From: Xanthobacteraceae bacterium
GTDB taxonomy: Bacteria; Pseudomonadota; Alphaproteobacteria; Rhizobiales; Xanthobacteraceae
Direction of reading: 5' to 3'
Assembly: GCA_025929595.1 (NCBI GenBank)
Contig: JAICQA010000015.1
Coordinates: 1-18,354 of the forward strand
DNA length: 18,354 nucleotides
Made by a program: the position numbers and the translations under genes. Under the pieces are notes generated by a model. The model had not been told where the DNA came from. It worked only from the letters and a program-made list of their open reading frames with translations, and ran no database searches. Shown here piece by piece: positions 8,606 through 15,757 of the stretch (the first letter of the stretch is position 1; each line of letters begins with the position of its first letter).

Positions 8606-8827
8606 GATGCCCCCACGCGATAGGACCAAATCGCCCGCTTGACTCGACCGTGTGAAACGGAGTCAGGCGCAATTTCATCCAATCCCCGCTTCCCACTGAC
8701 AGACCTTTCGCGCCGTCCCCAGCGGCACGAATGTGGACGAAACGGGGCTCTGTCCGCCCGATACTTGCCACCCCGCCCGCGTCATGGCCTTCTCCCCAAC
8801 CAATTCACAGGCCTATGGAAAGGTTTG

Positions 8828-9697
8828 ATGAGAAAGCCGGCCCAAAAAACGAGCCCCAAATCGGCGGCGCCGAGCTATTTCCATCTGCATCTGGTGTCTG
8901 ACGCGACCGGCGAAACGCTCTTGGCCGTTGGCCGCGCTGCCGCAGCCCAATACGCGACGGTCTCGCCGATCGAGCATGTCTACCCACTGATCCGCAATCA
9001 GAAACAGCTTGATGCCGCCTTGAAGGAGATCGAGGAGAATCCGGGCATTGTACTTTATACAATGGTGGACCGCGAACTCGCCGCGCGCGTCGAAACGCGT
9101 TGCCGGGAAATGGGAGCACCCTGTCTTTCCGTTCTGGGCTCGGTCCTCGCGCTCTTTCAGAGCTATCTCGGCGCCGAAACGACGCCGCGCGTAGGCGGCC
9201 AACACACGCTGAATGCCGAATATTTCCGCCGCATCGACGCGCTGAACTTCACGATGCTGCATGACGACGGCCAGCATACCGAGACGCTGGAAGAAGCCGA
9301 CGTGGTACTGGTCGGCATCTCCCGCACATCGAAAACGCCGACCAGCATTTATCTGGCCAATCGTGGCATTCGCGCCGCCAACGTTCCGCTTGTGCCCGGC
9401 ATCCCGCTGCCGCAGGGGGTCGATCAGCTCAAACATCCATTAGTCGTTGGCCTGTTCGCGAGCCCGGAGCGCATCGTCCAGGTACGCCAGAATCGCCTGC
9501 TGGGCTTGAACGCCGTGCAGCCCGATTCCAATTACGTGGACCGCCAGTCCGTCTCCGAGGAAATCACCCTGTCGAAACAGCTTTGCGCACACCATGGCTG
9601 GCCGCTGATCGACGTGACGCGCCGCTCGATCGAGGAAACGGCGGCGGCCGTGATCGCGCTCTTGCACGACCGCCGTCGCGGGGAAGTCGCATCATGA
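8828..9697 (+). CDS. ppsR: Pyruvate phosphate dikinase / PEP synthase regulatory protein (DUF299, RP001 family)
   Basis: This family switches pyruvate phosphate dikinase or PEP synthase off by ADP-dependent threonine phosphorylation and on again by Pi-dependent dephosphorylation. Which of the two enzymes is the target cannot be told here; PPDK is more usual in Hyphomicrobiales. The protein is 289 residues, slightly long because of a ~15-residue basic N-terminal tail. Diagnostic features are FHLHLVSDATGETL (about 18-31) and the P-loop-like GISRTSKTPTSIYLANRG (about 163-180). The ATG at 8828 has GGAAAGG 4 nt upstream; the frame is open for 63 codons further but enters the origin region and is not family-like. 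It ends in an ATGA overlap with maf. It is the orthologue of the gene bounding Caulobacter Cori. Confidence 0.93.
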   Translation: MRKPAQKTSPKSAAPSYFHLHLVSDATGETLLAVGRAAAAQYATVSPIEHVYPLIRNQKQLDAALKEIEENPGIVLYTMVDRELAARVETRCREMGAPCLSVLGSVLALFQSYLGAETTPRVGGQHTLNAEYFRRIDALNFTMLHDDGQHTETLEEADVVLVGISRTSKTPTSIYLANRGIRAANVPLVPGIPLPQGVDQLKHPLVVGLFASPERIVQVRQNRLLGLNAVQPDSNYVDRQSVSEEITLSKQLCAHHGWPLIDVTRRSIEETAAAVIALLHDRRRGEVAS

Positions 9698-10293
9698 GTC
9701 TGTGGCGTGGCGACCCGCTGGTGCTGGCGTCAAAAAGCGAAGTGCGCGGCAATCTCCTGGCCGCTGCAGCCATTCCCTTCGCCGTCGATCCCGCGCGCAT
9801 CGACGAGCGCGGCATCGAAGCCGCCAACGAAAAACTCAGCCCGCCGGACGCCGCCCTGCTGCTCGCACGCGAGAAGGCGCTGGAAGTCGCGCGCCGCCGC
9901 GACGGAGTGGTGCTGGGCGCCGATCAGACGCTCGCGCTGGGCGACCACCGATACACCAAGCCCGTCGATCTCGATTCCGCGCGCACCCAGTTGAAATCGC
10001 TTGGCGGACAGACCCATGCGCTTCATTCGGCGGCCGCCGTCGCGCGCGGCAATGAGATCCTGTTCGAGACCGTCTCGACCGCGCGAATTACCATGCGGGC
10101 TTTGCCTGATACTTTCCTTGATGCATATCTCTCGGCCGCCGGCGGCCGCGTGACCAAGAGCGTCGGCGGCTACCAGCTTGAGGGCCTCGGCGTGCATCTC
10201 TTCGAAAAGATCGAAGGCGACCACTTCACGGTGCTTGGTCTGCCGCTCTTGCCGCTGCTCGCCTACTTCCGCAAGGCGGGGATGTTGCCGTGA
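9694..10293 (+). CDS. maf: Maf-family nucleoside triphosphate pyrophosphatase
   Basis: Maf proteins hydrolyse non-canonical or pyrimidine nucleoside triphosphates to monophosphates and have been linked to cell-division control. The protein is 199 residues, the normal length. It begins LVLASKSEVRGNLLAAAAIPF (the family LAS-x-S-x-x-R start), has the catalytic-site GADQTLAL (about 76-83), and continues with SLGGQTHALHSAAAVA and YLSAAGGRVTKSVGGYQLEGLG, where Maf proteins have their substrate loop. The ATG at 9694 overlaps the ppsR stop (ATGA) and its stop overlaps the aroE start (GTGA). Which Maf subfamily (YhdE or YceF substrate class) it belongs to cannot be settled by eye. Confidence 0.92.
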   Translation: MSLWRGDPLVLASKSEVRGNLLAAAAIPFAVDPARIDERGIEAANEKLSPPDAALLLAREKALEVARRRDGVVLGADQTLALGDHRYTKPVDLDSARTQLKSLGGQTHALHSAAAVARGNEILFETVSTARITMRALPDTFLDAYLSAAGGRVTKSVGGYQLEGLGVHLFEKIEGDHFTVLGLPLLPLLAYFRKAGMLP

Positions 10294-11135
10294 GCCGGCG
10301 CCGCGCCTGTGTGATCGGCCATCCCGTCGCCCAAGCGCGCTCGCCGGTGCTGCATCGCCATTGGCTGAAAGAGTATGGCATTGACGGCGACTACACCCGC
10401 GAAGACGTGCTGCCGGATCAGATCAATTCCTTTTTGAAAAATCTTCGTACGCACGGCTATGTCGGTGCGAACATCACCGTGCCGCACAAGGCCGCCGCCT
10501 ACCGCGCGCTCGATCATGCGGAGCCGGTGGTGGAAACGCTGAAAGTCACAAACACGATTTGGCTAAAGGACGACGGACTCCACGGCACCAATACGGACGT
10601 CAGCGGCTTCCTCGCCAATCTCGACGAGGTTGTACCCGACTGGAATATCGATGCGGAGCAGGCGGTCGTACTGGGCGCCGGCGGTGGCGCGCGTGCCGTC
10701 GTCTACGGACTGCTGTCGCGCGGATTGAAGCGTGTCGTGGTGGTGAACCGGACCCTTGCGCGCGCCCAGGCATTCACCGTCGAATTCGGCAATCGTGTCA
10801 CGGCGGCGTCCTATTTCGAGCTGGCGGCGTGGCTCAAGGATGCGGACGTGCTCATCAATACAACGTCGCTCGGTATGGCCGGGCAGCCGCCGCTCGACAT
10901 CGACATATCACCGCTGGCCGAGGACGGCGTCGTGTACGACATCGTTTACGTCCCGCTTGAAACACCGCTCCTCGCAGCAGCGCGCGCTCGGAAGCTTCGC
11001 ACCGTCGACGGCCTCGGCATGTTGTTGCATCAGGCGGTGCCGGCCTTCGAGAAATTCTTCGGCATACGGCCGAAGGTTACGTCCGCCTTGCGAGAGGCGG
11101 TTCTCACCGACATCGCAAAGGGTCAGGCGAAATGA
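10290..11135 (+). CDS. aroE: Shikimate dehydrogenase (NADP+)
   Basis: AroE reduces 3-dehydroshikimate to shikimate with NADPH in aromatic amino acid synthesis. The protein is 281 residues. The substrate domain has VIGHPVAQARSPVLHRHW (about 8-25) and ITVPHK with the catalytic lysine (about residue 67), paired with aspartate 103 in GTNTD. The Rossmann domain has GAGGGAR (129-135) and the NADP-phosphate-binding NRT (153-155), followed by LINTTSLGM, YDIVYVPLETPLL and GLGMLLHQAVPAFE. The start is GTG at 10290, overlapping the maf stop in a GTGA tetranucleotide. The stop overlaps the coaE ATG (ATGA), so it is in the middle of a translationally coupled chain. Confidence 0.96.
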   Translation: MSRRRACVIGHPVAQARSPVLHRHWLKEYGIDGDYTREDVLPDQINSFLKNLRTHGYVGANITVPHKAAAYRALDHAEPVVETLKVTNTIWLKDDGLHGTNTDVSGFLANLDEVVPDWNIDAEQAVVLGAGGGARAVVYGLLSRGLKRVVVVNRTLARAQAFTVEFGNRVTAASYFELAAWLKDADVLINTTSLGMAGQPPLDIDISPLAEDGVVYDIVYVPLETPLLAAARARKLRTVDGLGMLLHQAVPAFEKFFGIRPKVTSALREAVLTDIAKGQAK

Positions 11136-11734
11136 TCGTGCTCGGGCTCACGGGCTCGGCCGCCATGGGTAAGTCGGCGACGGCGAAGATGTTTGGCGAA
11201 GAGGGCGTGCCGGTATTCGACGCCGACGCTGCCGTCCACCGTCTTTATGAAGGTGCCGCCGTCGCACCTGTCGAAGCCGCATTCCCCGGTGTGACGGTAA
11301 ACGGCCGCATCGACCGCGAGCGCCTCGCCGCCAAAGTCCTCGACAATCCCGAAGCACTGAAGGCGCTTGAAGCGCTGGTCCATCCGCTCGTGCGGGCGGA
11401 ACAGGACAAGTTTCGGCGCGATGCGGCGGAGAGCGGTACTCCGATCGCTGTTCTCGACATTCCGCTCCTGTTCGAGACCGGCGGCGACCTACGCGCCGAC
11501 GCCGTTGTTGTGGTTTCGGCTCCAGCCCAGGTCCAACGAGCGCGCCTGCTGGAGCGCCCTGGCATGACCGTGGAAAAGATCGACGCCATGCTTGCGCGAC
11601 AGATGCCCGACGCCGAAAAACGACGACGGGCGGATTTTGTGATCGATACAAGCCGGGGCTTTGACGCCGCGCGCGCCGACGTGAGAAGAATACTCGAGCA
11701 GATTCGCCGACACGGCATCCCGAAGAAAAACTGA
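11132..11734 (+). CDS. coaE: Dephospho-CoA kinase
   Basis: CoaE phosphorylates the ribose 3'-hydroxyl of dephospho-CoA in the last step of coenzyme A synthesis. The protein is 200 residues. Visible features are the Walker A loop GSAAMGKS (about 8-15; an unusual Ala-Ala where GGIGSGKS-like sequences are common), the family FDADAAVHRLY segment (about 29-39), VLDIPLLFETG and the C-terminal RRRADFVIDTS. The ATG at 11132 overlaps the aroE stop (ATGA). dnaQ follows after 7 bp. The neighbour order aroE-coaE-dnaQ is common in alphaproteobacteria. Confidence 0.95.
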   Translation: MIVLGLTGSAAMGKSATAKMFGEEGVPVFDADAAVHRLYEGAAVAPVEAAFPGVTVNGRIDRERLAAKVLDNPEALKALEALVHPLVRAEQDKFRRDAAESGTPIAVLDIPLLFETGGDLRADAVVVVSAPAQVQRARLLERPGMTVEKIDAMLARQMPDAEKRRRADFVIDTSRGFDAARADVRRILEQIRRHGIPKKN

Positions 11735-11741
11735 GCATCGA

Positions 11742-12455
11742 ATGCGCGAGATCGTCCTCGACACCGAAACCACCGGCCTCGATCCGTACCAGGGCCATCG
11801 GATTGTCGAGATCGGTTGCGTCGAACTGCTCAATCGCATCCCGACCGGCCAGACCTATCACGTCTACGTCAATCCCGAGCGCGACATGCCGGCCGAGGCC
11901 GAAGCCGTGCACGGCCTGACGCAACAGTTTCTCTCCGACAAGCCGCTTTTCACGGAGGTCGCCGAAGACCTGATCGCGTTTCTCGGTGAAGCGAAGCTCG
12001 TCATTCACAACGCGGGCTTCGACCTCGCCTTCCTGAATGCCGAGTTCGAGCGCTGCAAAAAAGCGATACTTCAGCGGGAGCGCGCGATCGACACGCTGAC
12101 GCTTGCGCGCCGCCGCCATCCCGGGGGCCCGAACAAGCTCGACGACCTCTGCGTTCGCTACGGTATCGATAACAGCAAGCGCACAAAGCACGGCGCGCTG
12201 CTCGACGCCGAATTACTGGCCGAAGTTTATGCGGAACTGGCTGGTGGCCGGCAGGCACGGCTTGGCCTCGTGAAAGAAGTGAGCACCACCGCCGTACTCG
12301 CGGCGGCAGCCGTGCGAGCGCGGCCCGCACCGCTCAGGTCGCGCCTGAGCGAGGCCGACCGCGCGGCGCATCTGGCCTTTGTGGCCGGGCTCGGAGCGGC
12401 CACCTTATGGCGGAGTTATCTTGAGGTTCCCGAGGTCGAAGCGCGTGCGAAGTAA
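11742..12455 (+). CDS. dnaQ: DNA polymerase III epsilon subunit (proofreading exonuclease)
   Basis: DnaQ is the 3'-5' proofreading exonuclease of the replicative polymerase. The protein is 237 residues and carries all DEDDh residues: D7 and E9 in LDTETTG, D94 in HNAGFD, and H150 and D155 in KHGALLDAELL. The exonuclease domain spans about 1-175. The remainder, rich in Ala, Arg and Pro, would be the polymerase-binding tail. The ATG at 11742 lies 7 bp after the coaE stop, with only a weak ribosome site (GAG), so reinitiation from coaE is likely. It ends 6 bp from the convergent secB stop. Confidence 0.95.
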   Translation: MREIVLDTETTGLDPYQGHRIVEIGCVELLNRIPTGQTYHVYVNPERDMPAEAEAVHGLTQQFLSDKPLFTEVAEDLIAFLGEAKLVIHNAGFDLAFLNAEFERCKKAILQRERAIDTLTLARRRHPGGPNKLDDLCVRYGIDNSKRTKHGALLDAELLAEVYAELAGGRQARLGLVKEVSTTAVLAAAAVRARPAPLRSRLSEADRAAHLAFVAGLGAATLWRSYLEVPEVEARAK

Positions 12456-12461
12456 TCGCGC

Positions 12462-12932
12462 CTAGTTCGGCTGTTGCGGCGTCTGCTGCGCGACACGCTG
12501 GCGGTAAAGCGCGGCGAAATCGACTGGGTCGAGCATCAGCGGCGGGAAGCCGCCATCGCGCACCGTGTCGGCAATAATCTGGCGCGCGAACGGAAACAGC
12601 AACCGCGGACATTCGATCAGAACGAGCGGGTGCATGCTTTCCGAGGGCACGTTCTGGATACGGAACACGCCGCCATAGATCAGCTCGATGGCGAACAACA
12701 CTTTCTTCTCGAACTCGGCCTTGCTCGTGATCGTGAGCTCGACGGCAAAGTCCGTCTCCGACATCGGCTTCGCATTGACATTGATCTGCACGTTCAATGC
12801 CGGACCCTGACCCTGCGGCATCCCAAAATTCGGCGCGAGCGGACTCTCGAAGGAAAGGTCCTTGATGTACTGGGCAAGCACGTTGAGCGACGCAGACTTG
12901 CCGTCCGCAGCCCCTTCGACGGGCGTATTCAT
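12462..12932 (-). CDS. secB: Protein-export chaperone SecB
   Basis: SecB is the tetrameric cytoplasmic chaperone that keeps precursors unfolded and hands them to SecA. The protein is 156 residues. It shows LNVLAQYIKDLSFESPLAP, the family start of the fold, then FAVELTITSKAEFEKKVLFA, CPRLLFPFARQIIADTVRDGGFPPLMLDPVDFAALY (the highly conserved C-terminal half), and a short Gln/Pro tail. The ATG at 12932 is preceded by GGAG 6 nt upstream; the 22-codon upstream extension is not SecB-like. It diverges from the Tim44-like gene across a 281-bp gap and converges with dnaQ. Confidence 0.96.
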   Translation of the reverse strand: MNTPVEGAADGKSASLNVLAQYIKDLSFESPLAPNFGMPQGQGPALNVQINVNAKPMSETDFAVELTITSKAEFEKKVLFAIELIYGGVFRIQNVPSESMHPLVLIECPRLLFPFARQIIADTVRDGGFPPLMLDPVDFAALYRQRVAQQTPQQPN

Positions 12933-12962
12933 GCTGGTCTCCGCGCGTGATCGGGATTGAAA

Positions 12963-12982
12963 TCCGCCGGAACTGCGGCGGA
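12963..12982 (-). repeat. GC hairpin in the secB leader
   Basis: TCCGCCG (12963-12969) and CGGCGGA (12976-12982) form a 7-bp stem with a 6-nt loop, about 30 nt upstream of the secB start codon. No U-run follows in the secB direction that would mark it as a terminator. It may be a leader structure. Confidence 0.3.
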
Positions 12983-13061
12983 GGGGGGTCGCTAACACGG
13001 TTCGAACAGGCGAACAAGAACGTGCGACACAAGGATTTTACGTGCCTTTCCGCGGCTTCTG

Positions 13062-13089
13062 TTGCCAATCCGTCCGGATCGTCTAGGTT
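13062..13089 (+). promoter_or_regulatory. Possible promoter for the Tim44-like gene
   Basis: TTGCCA (13062-13067) is followed after 16 bp by TAGGTT (13084-13089), a loose match to alphaproteobacterial sigma-70 promoters. It lies in the 281-bp secB/Tim44-like gap, about 125 bp before the GTG. The rest of this gap (12933-13213) has the hairpin at 12963-12982 and nothing else I recognise; no fxsA-like gene is present. Confidence 0.3.
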
Positions 13090-13213
13090 CGAACGGGAGC
13101 CGCACCGCGACTTGGAAAGGGCGCGACGGCCACCATATGTCACGGGAACAGCGCCTGAGGCGGTCGGCCGCCCGCTGAGGCGACAGTCGCCAACCGGCCA
13201 GGCACAAAGTCCA

Positions 13214-13936
13214 GTGTTCGACATCTACACCATCATCTTTCTGGCGCTGGCGATCTTCATCTTTGCGCGCCTGCGAAGCGTGCTCGGTCAGCGCACCGGC
13301 CGCGAACGTCCGCCTTACGATCCCTATGCGCCACGCGACGCCAAGGCGCCCGTGAGCCGCGACAAGGTCGTGCCGCTGCCGGGCAGAACGGCTGACGCGC
13401 CGGTACGGCCCGAAATCGACACCGCGGCGGAAGGCGCAAATGGCTCCGGCGAGCGCTGGGCGGGTATCGCAGAAGCGGGATCGCCGCTGGCGAACGGCCT
13501 CGACGCGATTGCGAAGAGCGAGCGCGACTTCGACGTTCGACACTTCCTCGCCGGCGCGCGCGGCGCCTATGAGATGATCGTCACGGCCTTCGCGGAAGGC
13601 GACCGGCGCACGCTTCGCAATCTGTTGGCTCGCGACGTGTTTGACGGTTTTGCCAGCGCCATCGCCGACCGCGAGAGCCGCGGCGAAACGATGGAATCGC
13701 GCTTTGTCTCGATTGACAAGGCGGAGGTCATCGGCGCGGAGCAGAAAGGAAAGTCGGCGCAGATCACGCTGCGCTTCGTTTCTCAACTGATTTCCGTCAC
13801 GCGCAACAAGAACGGCGAGCCGATCGAAGGCGGCGCCGACCGCGTGACCGACGTGACCGATATCTGGACCTTCGCGCGTGACGTCGGATCGCGCGATCCG
13901 AACTGGAAGCTCGTCGCCACCGAGGCTGCCGCCTGA
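13214..13936 (+). CDS. Tim44-like domain protein, membrane-anchored
   Basis: A 240-residue protein with an N-terminal membrane anchor (about residues 2-19, FDIYTIIFLALAIFIFARLR), a basic/Pro linker beginning GQRTGRERPPYDPY, and a C-terminal Tim44-like domain (about 100-240; FLAGARGAYEMIVTAFAEGD, then the VTDIWTFARD and DPNWKLV segments). Mitochondrial Tim44 tethers the import motor; the bacterial homologues are inner-membrane proteins of poorly known role, proposed to act in envelope maintenance. The start is a GTG at 13214, since the family begins with M-F-D-I-Y; the frame is open 89 codons further through the secB divergent region, but that is not family-like. No strong ribosome site is visible. 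mltA begins 4 bp after its stop, linking it to cell-wall turnover. Confidence 0.85.
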   Translation: MFDIYTIIFLALAIFIFARLRSVLGQRTGRERPPYDPYAPRDAKAPVSRDKVVPLPGRTADAPVRPEIDTAAEGANGSGERWAGIAEAGSPLANGLDAIAKSERDFDVRHFLAGARGAYEMIVTAFAEGDRRTLRNLLARDVFDGFASAIADRESRGETMESRFVSIDKAEVIGAEQKGKSAQITLRFVSQLISVTRNKNGEPIEGGADRVTDVTDIWTFARDVGSRDPNWKLVATEAAA

Positions 13937-13940
13937 ATCG

Positions 13941-15215
13941 ATGATGATCGGACGCGCCGTCTTTTTGTGCGTGACCGTCCTGATTCCGGTGGCCGCCGGA
14001 GACTCCGCAGCCAAACCTTTCCGACTTCCCGATACGCAGTTGTTGCCCGCGTCGTTCGAGATGCTGAACGGCTGGGCCCGCGACGATCACGTGCAGGCGT
14101 TTGAGGCGTTCCGTAAGTCATGCGAACCGATCCTGCGCCGCGCGAAAACGAAGGCGCCGGTCAAGCCGATCGAGCGGGCGCTACGCGATCCTTGCTCGCG
14201 CGCTGTGCTCTATCGCGCGCCGGTGAGCGGCACGACCGCGCGTGTCTTTTTCGAACAGAATTTTCGTCCGGTGCGCATTTCCAGGGTGGGCGAAAGCGAC
14301 GGCTTTATCACCGGCTATTACGAGCCCGAGATCGAAGGCAGCCGCAAGCCGAGCGACGGATTTGACGTTCCCTTCTATCGCCGCCCGCCGGAATTGCGCT
14401 CGCGCGCTCCCGGTATCGCGCGGGTGAAGGGCCCCTCGCGCGCGGCGTCGGGCAAGAAGATTCAGACCGGCACGCGCAAGGCCGGCCGTATCGTGCCCTA
14501 TCATGACCGCGCCGCGATCGAGGATGGCGCGCTCGAAGGCCGCGATCTTGAACTCGTCTGGACCAATGACGAGATTGATGCCTTTTTCACGCACATTCAG
14601 GGCTCCGCCCGCGTACGGCTGCGCGACGGGACGCTCATGCGTATCAACTACGACTCGCAGAATGGCCATCCTTATCTGGCCGTCGGTCGCATCCTGATCG
14701 AGCGCGGCATCGTGCCCAAAGAAGAAATGACGATGGACAAGATCCGAACCTATATTTCGGAACATCCCGAAGAGGGCCGAGAGCTGATGCGGATGAACCG
14801 CTCCTATGTTTTCTTCCGCGAGGTCGGCGAGCTCGGCCGGGACGACGAGCCGATCGGTGCGCAGGGGATTTCGCTCACGCCCGAGCGGTCTATCGCCGTC
14901 GATCGCGGTCTGCACGTCTACGGCACACCGTTTTGGATCGACGCGGCGCTGCCGATCGAAAATGAAAGTGCCGGGACGCCATTCCGCCGACTGATGGTTG
15001 CGCAGGACACGGGCGGTGCGATTGTCGGCCCGGCGCGCGCCGACATCTATTTCGGGGCCGGAGTTGAAGCGGGCGCGGTCGCCGGACGGCTTCGTCATTC
15101 AGGCACGTTTTACATGCTCGTGCCAAACGCACTGGAAGTTGCGGAGCTTGCGCAAATTCCGCTGCCGCCGAAGCGGCCCGCCGAGTTGAATAAGAACGGG
15201 CAATCCGGGCAATGA
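13941..15215 (+). CDS. mltA: Membrane-bound lytic murein transglycosylase A (MltA family)
   Basis: MltA cleaves peptidoglycan glycan strands with formation of 1,6-anhydro-muropeptides. The protein is 424 residues. It starts with a signal peptide (MMIGRAVFLCVTVLIPVAAG, cleavage probably near residue 20-24). There is no proper lipobox, so unlike E. coli MltA it is probably periplasmic and soluble rather than a lipoprotein. MltA-domain features are GFITGYYEPEIEGSR (about 121-135), VWTNDEIDAFFTHIQGSARV and DGTLMRINYDSQNGHPY. The C-terminal 3D domain includes GTPFWIDAALP and AQDTGGAI, with the catalytic aspartate at about 356. The ATG at 13941 follows the Tim44-like stop by 4 bp (ATGATG; either ATG is possible). 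The stop overlaps the smr ATG. Confidence 0.93.
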   Translation: MMIGRAVFLCVTVLIPVAAGDSAAKPFRLPDTQLLPASFEMLNGWARDDHVQAFEAFRKSCEPILRRAKTKAPVKPIERALRDPCSRAVLYRAPVSGTTARVFFEQNFRPVRISRVGESDGFITGYYEPEIEGSRKPSDGFDVPFYRRPPELRSRAPGIARVKGPSRAASGKKIQTGTRKAGRIVPYHDRAAIEDGALEGRDLELVWTNDEIDAFFTHIQGSARVRLRDGTLMRINYDSQNGHPYLAVGRILIERGIVPKEEMTMDKIRTYISEHPEEGRELMRMNRSYVFFREVGELGRDDEPIGAQGISLTPERSIAVDRGLHVYGTPFWIDAALPIENESAGTPFRRLMVAQDTGGAIVGPARADIYFGAGVEAGAVAGRLRHSGTFYMLVPNALEVAELAQIPLPPKRPAELNKNGQSGQ

Positions 15216-15757
15216 GCGGCAAGCGCGGTGGCCCCGATCTCGGTCCGGAAGACCGCGCGCTGTGGGATGAGGTCAAGAAGAGCATCAAGCCGCTGCAGAA
15301 GGCGCGCCTGGCCGGGGTGGCTGTCGAGGAGGTGGCGGCCCGGCCTGCATCGTCAGAAAGCCGCAAAAAGCCGCCTTCGACGGTCGTTTCCGCGCCTTCT
15401 GCCCGGGAAGCGCCAAGGCCACCACCGCTCGCGAAACTCGACCGCCGCGCAAAAAGCCGCGTCGCCCGCGGCCGAACCGAAATCGACGCGCGGCTCGATC
15501 TGCACGGCATGACGCTGGAGCGCGCCCGCTCGCGCCTCGCAACGTTTCTTCACGAAGCGCAGGCCCGCGGGTATGGCCTGGTGCTCGTGATCACCGGTAA
15601 GGGCTCGGGTGGCCGCGGCGCGCTCAAGCACGAAGTACCGCACTGGCTCGCACTCGCGGAATTCCGATCGCTCATCATCGGCTATGAAGAAGCCGCGATC
15701 AATCATGGCGGCAGCGGCGCGCTCTACGTGCGCATCCGCCGCCACCGCGCCGATTAA
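15212..15757 (+). CDS. Smr/MutS2-domain DNA- or RNA-nicking endonuclease family protein
   Basis: A 181-residue protein whose C-terminal half is a stand-alone Smr domain: ARLDLHGMTLERA (about 93-105, with the LDLHGM motif), VLVITGKGSGGRGALKHEVPHWL (about 124-146, with the GKGS loop) and EAAINHGGSGALYVRIRR. The N-terminal half is charged, low-complexity and without recognisable fold. Smr domains nick nucleic acids in several families; the substrate of this bacterial type is not known to me. It overlaps the mltA stop by ATGA, so it is the last gene of the Tim44-like-mltA-smr operon. Its TAA shares four bases with the hslU stop on the other strand. Confidence 0.85.
   Translation: MSGKRGGPDLGPEDRALWDEVKKSIKPLQKARLAGVAVEEVAARPASSESRKKPPSTVVSAPSAREAPRPPPLAKLDRRAKSRVARGRTEIDARLDLHGMTLERARSRLATFLHEAQARGYGLVLVITGKGSGGRGALKHEVPHWLALAEFRSLIIGYEEAAINHGGSGALYVRIRRHRAD

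Larger units (their letters stand above)
8534..8827. other. oriC: Putative chromosomal replication origin (oriC) between hemE and the RP001-type gene
   Basis: This 294-bp non-coding gap separates hemE (leftward) from ppsR (rightward, the RP001/DUF299 family). In Caulobacter crescentus the chromosome origin Cori lies between exactly these genes, and the arrangement is conserved in other alphaproteobacteria including Rickettsia and Sinorhizobium. The gap contains an AT-rich run (8534-8570), an inverted repeat built on TGTGG (8581-8605), further 7-of-9 matches to the DnaA box TTATCCACA, and three GANTC sites (8550, 8641, 8660). No perfect DnaA box and no CtrA-type TTAA-N7-TTAA site is present. 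parS sites about 6 kb to the left and gene orientation on both sides agree with an origin here. The call rests mainly on gene context. Confidence 0.72.

Noticed and set aside
8639..8644. CTTGAC as a -35 element for ppsR
   Set aside because: The hexamer is ideal, but no acceptable -10 element follows at 16-18 bp, so I do not call a promoter.
8646..8659. TGTGAAAC in the origin gap as a parS site
   Set aside because: Only the right half matches (8 of 14), with no palindrome. It is listed instead as a weak DnaA-box-like sequence.
13000..13020. Repeated GAAC motifs as a LexA box
   Set aside because: The alphaproteobacterial LexA site needs GAAC-N7-GAAC; spacings here are 4, 2 and 10.
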